Shown here: one piece after another, positions 55,570 through 64,000 of the stretch | Layout: each line of letters opens with the position of its first letter | Numbering within the stretch: position 1 is the stretch's first letter | Source of the DNA: Conus ventricosus | Taxonomy: Eukaryota > Mollusca > Gastropoda > Neogastropoda > Conidae | Assembly: GCA_018398815.1 (NCBI GenBank) | Contig: CM031626.1 | Location: forward strand, 37,665,110-37,729,109 | Length of the DNA stretch: 64,000 nucleotides | Direction: 5' to 3' | Translations under genes and position numbers: made by a program | Notes under the pieces: generated by a model | Told to the model about the DNA's origin: nothing | Database searches by the model: none | Seen by the model: only the letters and a program-made list of their open reading frames with translations

Positions 55570-56110
55570 AAAATGGTTTAACATAAATTTTAAAGAGCTA
55601 AGAAAAACTGGGTGCATGTTAAGGACGAACAAGGCAATCTATTAAACATTTAAAATACCCGATGGCTACTACAGCTTTTGTTCTTTAAGAGAAGTATTAG
55701 CAATTTTTGGCATTAAGTTAAAAATAATGAGGCAAAACTTATTATTACTATGAATTTTCCAGAAGAAAAAAGGGGGTACGTTTTTCCTAGAAGCCTTGCT
55801 CGAATTTTAGGCTTTTTATGATAGTGGTGAAACATATCATATTAAAACACATATGTACTTAAAAAGCGGTCTTTATGAGTATGTAGGCAGTAGACCAGCC
55901 GATTTTCTCGTAAACCCAATTTTGTATTTCCTTTTTGAGGATTAAAAACAGACCGCATTTTTTTAAGGGCAGCCCTCTACAGTTTCGAGCCTGAATCAAT
56001 TAACAAAAGGGGTTTTGCGAAGGGGTTTTGGGGCGGAAACAAAATTTTAAAAGAATTGTTAACGTAGACAAAATTCATTAAAATAAAAAATAACTAATCA
56101 AAGGGAAGAC
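55570..56110 (+). pseudogene. Small virion-protein candidate of the third element
   Basis: IPDGYYSFCSLREVLAIFGI at 55,653-55,712 matches the plus-strand gene at 35,970 in the first copy, and ARILGF (55,798-55,815) corresponds to its AKMLGF. YVGSRPADFLVNPILYF lies near 55,880-55,930. Breaks follow at expanded homopolymers. Similarity fades by 56,110. Confidence 0.55.
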
Positions 56111-58399
56111 ATTGTTTTTCAATTTTTTAATAGTGCTGAAAATAAAAGCAACTGTAAGCCAAGATTTTTAATTATAGGGAGAATGTAAATATCTTTTTTC
56201 AGACCCCAAATCCTATTTTGCAGGGAAAACCCCCCCATTTTAAATACTATTACGTCGATTTTTAGGGGTTTTTTTTTTTTAAATTTTGTTTAAAACAGGT
56301 TTTAATTTTGGTCAAAACTGAATAGATGACTGATTTGTAGTAAAAAGGGGGGTTTTTCGTAAAAATAAGAGGGGTGGCTTGAAATAGATACTTACCCTCT
56401 ACGGGCAATTTTTATCTTTAAACCACCGTCACACCCCCCAAAGGCTAAACATATCATTAGCCAAACCTCTTTTTCCCTTTCCTGATGCCCCTCAACCCCC
56501 TTTTCCAGAACCAAAAAACAGAGTGTAGGATTCTCAAAAACCCATGTTTCATTTGGAACTTCTGAGTGTTAAAAGCTAGGTGCAGCACTTCTTTTCATCT
56601 GCGAGGGTGTCCTTACGGGCTTTTCCTTAAAAAAAAAAAAAACGAACCCCCTTTTGACCAGGTTGTTGGGCCTACGGATTTTCCCAAACCCACAGCTATC
56701 TTAAGCGCAGACCTCATTCTGTCGGGTCTTGGGGTTTCACTAAACTCACTCGAGTTCCAACAAATTTCTTTGGCCTGGAATAACTGTAGCTATCCCAAAT
56801 ACTGGGTGTGATTTTTTTTTTCAAAAACGGTATCAAGGGAAAAGAATTCCCATTTTTTTTGCCACCCATCCATTGCCCCCCCCGTTTTTACTGGGCGTTC
56901 CCTAAAGGGTATTTCCTCTGGCTGTAGCAAACTTTTTTACTGATATCTTCTCAAGCGGGGGTTTTTCCAAAGGGAAATATCCTAAACCCAAAGGGGGCCC
57001 AATTCAAATCCGATTTGGAAACAATTCAGTTTTTGTTAGTACAAAGGGGACCGAACAACGCCTTATCTCCTCAAAAAATTACAGGGGGAGAGTTTTTCAC
57101 GGTACCCTGGGGGCAAGCTTAAGGGTTTTAAAAGATTTACCCAAAGCGGACATCGTACCTACCTGCTCTGCTGTTTGCGGTTAGAGACCCCCCTCAAAAA
57201 ACTGGTCTTTCGCCTTTTTAGCTCGTTCAGTCGCCAAGTACGGGGCCCATTGCCCCTACACAAATTCTTGGACGACAGTTAGCCGGGATACTGAAGCTAT
57301 GCCCTGTAGTTTGCTTTTTTTAGCTAAAAAGTTAACACTGTTTCTTGCAGCTAGCTAGAAGTTCTATTGTTTTTTTCCTCAAAGGAAAAAAACAACAAAA
57401 AAAAAAACACCTTTTTTAAGAAAAGCAGAGACCGTCGTTTCAGTCGAGAGAAGTTCTTGTCTATTACCCACTGACTCAAACAACCTTAGCCTTTGGGGGG
57501 ATTTTTTTTTTTCTGTTACCAAAGGCTACACTCGACAACGTCCTCAAAGGGAAGGAAAATATTTGTCAGGGCCAACAGTTAAAAGGGTACTTCGCAGCCG
57601 CTGTATCATCTCCCATCTTTTCTCCTGTCATTTCCGGGGGTGATTCAGTTCCGGGGTCGAACGAAAGCACCTCCACCCTGACCATAAATGTCTTTGAAAT
57701 TTTTCGGGAGTTGTCCCCTTTTGGAAACCTCTGGGGTTCCCGGCCCCTGTTTTTGCCTGTGCAGTTGGTGGTTTGGGAAATTCGAAAAGCACCCCTACCT
57801 TACCTAGTGTTAAAATGACTTCCACGCCAGACGTGGATATGCGGGTGTTCAATTCGAACAACTCCTCAAAATCAATGCTGGGAATTCAATAAATCTTGGG
57901 GATTCACAGAGCATTCACCCCCAACCAGACTTTCTGGGGAAAGGGCTTCTAAAATTTCCACGATGACAGAGTGCCAGTTTGGGAAAAAATGCATGATACC
58001 CTTTTTTCTGCCAGAGAAGTCGTTGAGAAAAAAGACGCTTAAATTTGGATCTGGGTACAATTGACCCTTTTCCAACTTTCCCATGCTCCCAGTTGTCTTA
58101 GTGAGGAAAACAAAGATGGTACATCCCTTTTTTTTTGCATCGATTTGGGATCACTGAAAAAAATTTTACGTCTTTGATGCGGCCCTACCGGATGTGGAAA
58201 GGCCCTTTTTTTCACCAATGGCTGAGCACATTTTTTACTAGAATCGATCGGGCAAAGGATTTTGGCAATTTTTTAAAAATCCGAAGACCCCTATCCCGGG
58301 TTTTTAAAACAAAAGGGGGCCCTTTTCCATTATTAGGATGCTGTTTGGCGGGGTTCGGCACCTCGTTTTTGCACCAGGATCACCATGACCCCCAAAGCC
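56111..58399. other. Low-quality sequence, no gene recognised
   Basis: Runs of 4-10 identical bases (A, T, C, G) are far denser than in the first 40 kb, and no frame longer than about 80 codons is convincing. A segment near 56,640-56,810 and one at 57,600-57,860 are open but unfamiliar. Confidence 0.5.
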
Positions 58400-58995
58400 G
58401 AAAAAATTTAACGTTTTTAAATACCTCGGCGCCACACCACCAAGGGACGGACGCCCCCCCACCGAAATTAAGATCAGGCTCGCCACGCAACATCTACCAT
58501 GAAAAAACTTGATAAGATCTGGGGGAGCAAAGACACATTTCCCCAACAAAGATCACATTTACAAACCCGGTTCTGTCCACCCTCTCTATGGCTGCGAACT
58601 GGACCAGACAGCTGAGACACCAAAAGATCCAAACGTTTGAGACCAAGTGCTACAACGCACTAGGGACTCTGGAAAGACCAAAAACCCAACGCTTCTTCGT
58701 GCCCAAATAGCATCACGACAGGCCCCAGGAACCCCTCTTAGCGCGGGGAAAAAAAGGAATTACATTTTTTGGCCACGTCACTCGCCAAAAAGCCACCCAA
58801 GACAGTGCTGCAAGGAACTTTGGAAGGGGCCACAGACCAGACGACCACAAAAACTAAAAGGACAACATAAAAGAGTGGCCCCAAAATGGACAGCCCCTCC
58901 CCCAGAGGGGCAGAAGACGCCGGGCGGGTGCCTCTGGCCCGCAAGACGCCACATTCCCCCCCCACGACCATCCGGTCAAGGGAAGAGTGAGTGAT
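58400..58995 (+). pseudogene. LINE ORF2 C-terminal fragment, third family
   Basis: In changing frames the plus strand gives a KYLGATPPRDGRPPTEIKIR-like block (58,418-58,480). LYGCELDQTAET (58,585-58,620) and a QTFETKCYNALGTLERP block (58,632-58,680) follow. Then come TFFGHVTRQKAT (58,766-58,800), a GHRPDDHKNWKDNIKEW block (58,838-58,880) and a Pro-rich end. F-G-H-V ... K-D-N-I-K-E-W is the recurring C-terminal signature of a common invertebrate LINE. Frame changes fall at expanded homopolymers. Sequence upstream (58,135-58,400) may be its RT but is not readable. Confidence 0.7.
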
Positions 58996-60410
58996 GAGTG
59001 CTGTTATTTAATCAACCAGGTCCGCGTAAATTTTTCTTGATGCCATACCTTTCAAAGGTATAATGGATCACACGCCCATTAAAAGTGTTTCCCTGTTTTG
59101 GGTCTTTCAACCCACAGCCCGTTCCTCGAAATCGAGGCAGGTTTCCCCGTCTCGAATTCCAAGAAATTAGAGAGGGGGGTACCATGCCCCTTGAACAGAC
59201 TAAGTGGGAAAAATCTGAAAGGCCCCACCCCTTCTACCGGGAAAGCAAGTCATGTCTCTCTTAGCAACTCTTTTTTTAAACAGAAGATTTTCCTTTTTTT
59301 TTTTCCCCACTCTGAGTGCTCCACTCTCCGCTTTCCTGCTTTCTCAATGTTTCTTTTTTAATTTTTGTTTTTTTTAAGGTTTTTATGCTTCCTCTTTTAA
59401 ACTTTTCGGTTTTTTGATTTCTTGGGGAGGGGGAGTATTGGACGTACCTTTTTTTGTCCAACCGGTTTTTGCAGAAAAACTCCGCTTACCGAAATTTTTT
59501 CACGAAAACGGGGGTTAGATTTTTACTGCGCCACCTAACACCGATAACAGGTGAGCACAAGCAGGCGTTTAGCCTCTGAAAGGAATTTCCCCCGGGCCTT
59601 GTACACCTCTCCATCAGCTAAAGGGGGACCCGGTCAGTTTTTTGTCGCAGTCATTCCCCCGGGTTAAAAGTTTCCCCGGGTGACCCCAGGAACTGACGTC
59701 ACTACTACGGCCCGGGGCTTAGCTGATTAAAACCCCATTCTCCCCCGGGGCCTTGGGTAGAAGTGGTGAAAGGCCACCAGCGCCCAAAGAGCCAGTGTGC
59801 CTGCCCCCCATTATGTGGGGGGGGGGCGTCCCCAACCCTTTTTTGAGGGGGGAGCGTGGGGCCCCCCCCCCGGGGGCTTCGAGTAACGATCAGTGCCAGA
59901 TCCCCTTAAAGGGGTCTGAGAAACCCAATTCGGGGGTGACGAGCCCACCTTTTGTGAGGGGAGATGGTCCTAAAAGGCATAAGCATGCTTTTTGTTGTGA
60001 GGTGTTGAGCGGGCAGCTCGTGTTAGGAACGTCGCCCCTTTCCCGGGACAGAGTCGTCGCTGGTCGCCGCGTCGTCTCTCGTATTTTTACCCCCCCTACT
60101 GACCGCGCGCGTCCTCGTCTTCCTGCAGAACTCTTCTTTGGCACTTTGTCGTGCAAACTAGGATATGCATTCATTTATCACTGCGTCTTTGTGTTGATCA
60201 GGACACCCCGGGGGAAACGAAAACGCGGGCCAGATATGCCTGGATAACTTTTGTGAGCACCACATGTGTATTTATTTTTTACCTCACCCGGGTTGTGCCC
60301 AGCTTGATTGTTTGAGGTTTTGTTTTGGTTGGATGGCTAGGCAGCATAAGAAAAAGGGAAAAAATTGAGATGTTTTTCCGGGGCGTCTGTGTGGGGTGAT
60401 TGTTGTGTTG
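58996..60410. other. No recognisable gene
   Basis: Homopolymer-rich sequence. The 164-codon plus frame (59,753-60,247) spans a G-run and a C-run and matches no family I know. An antisense frame of 94 codons overlaps it. No repeat unit found. Confidence 0.45.
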
Positions 60411-60515
60411 GGGTTTGGTTGTGGGGTTTTTGGGTGTGGTGTGTGTGTGTGTGTTGTGGGTTTGTGTGGTTGTGTGGTGTGTGTGGTGGGTTGGTGTTGT
60501 GTGTGGGTTGAAAAA
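60411..60515. repeat. Imperfect (GT)n microsatellite
   Basis: GT-rich with TTGTGG and GGGTTT interruptions. Confidence 0.9.
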
Positions 60516-60767
60516 GCTAAAACACGCTCCACTTTCTAAAGGGGTCGACATACAGACCACACCAAAAAAACCCACCGTACACTCTGCAAGAGAGCCATTG
60601 CCATTACAATTTAAATCCTTTTTTGTTTTTTTAAACCTGGATATTTATTTACACTGTACTGTTTACCTTTTTGAAATTTGTACTTTTATCGGATTGAAGC
60701 TCCATCAAATGCGCCAATGCCTTCCGTTAAAGAATATCCATTCACCCATTTTCATTCTTCACTCTTC

Positions 60768-60876
60768 TCCTCTCTCTCTCTCCCCTCTCTCTCTCTCTCT
60801 CCCCTTTTTCCCCCCCTCTCTTCTCCCCTCCCCCTCTTCTCTCTCCTCTCTTCTCCCCTCCCCCTCTCTCTCGCTT
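60768..60876. repeat. (CT)n microsatellite
   Basis: Interrupted (CT)n with CCCC and TTTT steps. Confidence 0.93.
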
Positions 60877-61318
60877 TCTTTTGGGATTACGATTTGAAAT
60901 TAATAACATATATGACAAACAACCCAAAAACTGTCTATTTTTTTAAAAACTTTGAAAACGAACTTCATTTCTTGTTTGAAGTCTCAAGTACCGTGTTTCG
61001 AAAAAAAAAATCAAGAATGTATTCCCAAAATTTAAATGGTTTTGCTTTTTTGATGCATCAAAAAAACAAGATCCTAACCAATTTCAAAATGCATTCTTTA
61101 ATGCACTCAAAACTGGGCAAGAACTTAAAGGGAAACTCGATACATGAATATTTTGTGTTTGGGTTTCAAACGCAAGTGATAATACTTTATTTTTATCTTT
61201 GTTTTTTTTCCCCTTTGTAATCCTTTTGTTTGGGTGTTTTCTGAAAAAAATTTATTCCTTTTTGCTGATGACTCGTACCATTTTATTTTTTCCAAAAACG
61301 TGCCCCATTGCATACGGT
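60877..61318. other. No recognisable gene
   Basis: AT-rich sequence with A- and T-runs. Frames are short and unfamiliar. Confidence 0.45.
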
Positions 61319-61430
61319 GGTGTGTGTGTGTGTGTGTGTGTTTTGGTGTGTGTGTGGGTGTTTGGTGGTGGTGTGTGTGTGTGGTTGGTTGTGTGTGCGC
61401 GTGCGCGCGCGTGTATGTGTGTCAGTTTGA
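61319..61430. repeat. (GT)n with (GC)n microsatellite
   Basis: (GT)n at 61,319-61,395, then GCGCGTGCGCGCGCGTG and GT steps to 61,430. Confidence 0.94.
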
Positions 61431-62325
61431 GCCGCAGTGTTGGGTAATCAGTAACCCCCCTTTAATTTTAAACTGGATGGTTCATTCACCTTTTGAAAAG
61501 GTTTCTGTGTAGGTTCTTTCACTTTCCCTTTTCCGGGCCCACATTGTTCGAAAAGTAAACACGACCCATCTTCAATTTTCGCCAGGGGGCTCAGATCACA
61601 GGGAATGTAAAACAGGTCCCCACCTGACACGAACAGTTCCAGTGTTTGACCCCCACTTTTAGGGTTTGAGGCCTGTCGTAAGGAAAAAAACCAGTTAAAC
61701 AGTTGCACTTTGAAATGAGAGGATCACTTTGGACTCACAGACATTCAGGGGTTTTTCTGTTACTCACCAAACAAATCCGGAACAACGATTGTAGGCCTTG
61801 TACTTATTTTGCTGTGTCAAAGCTACACGGCCATTTATAAAACCCTTGGAAAAGACTTTTGGGCAAAGGGAAGTGTAAAAAATGATATATCAAGGGGCGG
61901 TCACAGTGCCGCCCAAGTTAAGTGGACATGGGGGGACCCCCCTCCATCCCCGGGTGAATTACCCGCACAAATTGCATTTTTTTTTGTCTCAAATTCCACC
62001 CGCAATACATTCAACCAAAAGATAATTGGTGTGTTTTCTAACAGGACATGGGTTTTAAAATTAGAAGAAAAATTCAAGTGTTCTCCCCACATTTGAAAGG
62101 AAAAATTTTTTTGGCGTGTTAGTGTGCCATCATAACGATTTTGTTTGCATTTTAAAATTGGGCCCTGCTAGTTTTAAAAAAAACGTAAACGATGTATCCG
62201 TTTAATTCGCTTTATGGCGTTAAACCATACTGTACAAGTTCTACAAAAAGTCGGATCACCCCACCCCCACCCCGACCAAAAAAAGGAGGAAAGGATGACA
62301 CCCAAACACCTTACAAAAAACAGAA
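61431..62325. other. No recognisable gene
   Basis: Frames of 86 codons (-, 61,708-61,448) and 95 codons (+, 61,809-62,096) are open but match nothing I know. No repeat structure noted. Confidence 0.4.
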
Positions 62326-62586
62326 GAGGGGGGGGGGACCAGAGAGAGGGGGAGAGAGAAGAGAGAGAGAGAGGAGAGAGAAGAGAAGGGGAAAGACAAG
62401 AAAAAAGAGACAGAGAGAGAGAGAGGAGGAAAGGGCAAAGCGGCACAGAAAGAGAGAGAAGAGGACAGAAGAGAGAGAGAGAGAGAAGATAGGAAAAAGA
62501 GAGAGAGAGAGAGGAGAGAGAGAGAAAGAGGAAAAGAGAGAAGGAGGAGAAGAGAGAGAGAGAGAAAGAGAGAGAGAGAAGAAGAA
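62326..62586. repeat. Interrupted (GA)n microsatellite
   Basis: (GA)n with AAG, GGG and CAGA interruptions over about 260 bp, preceded by a G-run. The 133- to 152-codon frames on both strands are artefacts. Confidence 0.95.
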
Positions 62587-63769
62587 TCGCTAGGAAATTT
62601 TATGATTGCAAAATGGAATTGATCATACCAAATGGCTATACAAGTCATTTTTCCCCCCATGATATCATCTTTACTTACCATGAACAAAGCCAAAAAATGA
62701 CCGCAGTTCATCATACGCCCTTTTAGACTGGTTTAAAGGGAAAAAGTCAAAAACACGTTCCTTTTTACAAGCTCCCCACACCCATTCCTGTAGACGTTCA
62801 CAAACACACCACCATGACTGGGATTTCTTTTAAACTTTTTGGACTTGAATCGAACTTAGCAATCCGCACTTGTTAAAACCCATTTCGTTAATTGCACTGG
62901 AATATTGCATTTTAATACACATTTCCTACATTCTCAGTTTTAATACCCAATTGGGAGACGTACAGAAGTACGAACGACACCGCCTTTGTACCTGCACGAA
63001 CCTAGCCGAAAGTGAACAGCCGGGCGTTAATTTTTTAAATTCCTTTACCGCTGGGTTTTTTTAAACATCAGCTGCATTTAATTTTATGGACCTGTCCTTG
63101 CTTCAATCGCTGAAGTTGAATCTTCCGCAATATTCGCTGAACAATGAATTTAGTTGACAGCGAGTCGTCCCGGGTTCAGTTTTTTCTGGGTTGGGCCGCT
63201 TTTGGGGCGGGGGAAACCCCCTGCGTTTAGCATGCTCGTGACCTAGTTTTGATGGGAAACTCAAACAGAGAGTCAACTTTGCCCTCAGTGCTTTCTGGGG
63301 AGAGCACCGGTTTCTTTTCGCCCAAAAAGAAAACCACAAAGTTACAAATCACTAGCCTGCATCCATCGAGGGTGGATTCTGTCCAGAGTACGTTACGTTT
63401 TATCCATTGATGATATTTCACGTTTCGTAACACGGGGCACTGATTTTTTTGCAACTAAAAAGAAACAAAAAGGGCCCAAACTTTTCCCCTTTCCTCAAAG
63501 CAGAATTTGCGACGTCCGCCCGAAGGAAGAAACACGCCAATGATCACAAGAAGCGGCATTTGATAACACAAACAAAACCTTAAAAAAACCTGCGCTTTTA
63601 ACAACAGAGATGCCATGCCCGGGCCTGCGGGAAAGGGGAAGCCTTAAAACGTTCACGTTTGAAGCAGTCGTTTGGAAAAACGATTTCTCACCCAAAATCT
63701 TACCCCATTAAACCTGGCAATACACATTTCCTTTATCCGCGGTCGGAGAAACTGAGATCAGCGGCAAAC
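62587..63769. other. No recognisable gene
   Basis: Several open frames of 60-80 codons on both strands (for example minus 63,339-63,103 and 63,454-63,227) have no family I can name. No repeat or RNA gene seen. Confidence 0.4.
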
Positions 63770-63935
63770 GAAACACACACACACCACACCACAAACCCAC
63801 ACACACAACACACACACCCCCACACACACACACACACCACGCACGCCGCACGCACGCCGCGCGCTCACGCACGCACGCCGCACGCACGCACGACGACACA
63901 CACACACACACACACACAACACACACAACACAACC
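63770..63935. repeat. Composite (CA)n-(CACG)n-(CA)n microsatellite
   Basis: (CA)n flanks a CACGC-rich core (63,838-63,892), the same composition as at 6.75 and 14.75 kb. Confidence 0.96.
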
Positions 63936-64000
63936 CCAAAACAACACCATGAGATTAATACAGAGAAGAAAAAGGGCCAAAAAAGTAGGCATATTTTTTC

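Larger units (their letters stand above)
51426..56110. mobile_element. Part of a third, divergent Polinton relative
   Basis: It contains a packaging ATPase amino-terminal fragment (-), structural protein A (-), coiled-coil protein (+), structural protein B (-) and the small virion-protein candidate (+). The last four are in the same order and orientations as the first copy. Protein wording differs clearly, for example LWLDFRSTFDNRLFGSGER versus LWLDLRSTEDNQLHGSGR, so it belongs to a different subfamily. No integrase, polymerase or terminal palindrome is visible. Its ends are not defined. Confidence 0.8.

Noticed and set aside
59753..60247. 164-codon ORF in the low-quality tail
   Set aside because: It crosses a G-run and a C-run of doubtful length, overlaps an equally open antisense frame, and matches nothing known.

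Overview
This is repeat-rich nuclear DNA of an animal, most likely a marine invertebrate. A mollusc is my best guess, from the mix of LINE and Polinton families; the sequence does not prove it. I found no confident host gene, rRNA, tRNA, operon or CRISPR array. Nearly everything I can identify is transposon, satellite or microsatellite. A run of exactly 1000 N (40,830-41,829) joins two contigs. Sequence after the gap carries far more single-base indels and stretched homopolymers than sequence before it, so frameshifts there are weak evidence of true gene decay.

1-15.4 kb: an AP-endonuclease/RT LINE on the minus strand (1 to about 2,672), a 145-bp satellite of about 14 units whose core is a 31-bp near-palindrome (3.2-5.35 kb), two more minus-strand LINE remnants (5.4-6.0 and 7.1-9.2 kb), then a run of (CA), (GA), (GAA) and composite (CA)/(ACGC) microsatellites.

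15.5-22.4 kb: a nearly full-length plus-strand LINE with an L1-type ORF1, endonuclease, RT and 3' end. A foldback element with about 150-bp inverted ends sits inside it. A second, 5'-truncated LINE of the same family follows directly.

22.37-38.16 kb, the centrepiece: a 15.8-kb Polinton/Maverick (adintovirus-like) element inserted in that second LINE. It has about 189-bp terminal inverted repeats, an 89-bp palindrome at each extreme end and an ACTGC target duplication. The LINE resumes in frame on the right. Gene order is unassigned left arm, integrase (+), small ORF (+), family B DNA polymerase (-), membrane-active-like protein (-), structural protein A (-), coiled-coil/membrane protein (+), structural protein B (-), two small plus-strand genes, and packaging ATPase (+). 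Together these would cover integration, protein-primed-type replication and virion assembly. Most reading frames hold single-base frameshifts.

41.8-50.4 kb: a second, close copy in the same orientation, lacking most of the polymerase and the small ORF. 51.5-56.1 kb: part of a third, more divergent relative. 56-64 kb: low-quality sequence with one recognisable LINE C-terminus (58.4-59.0 kb) and several microsatellites.
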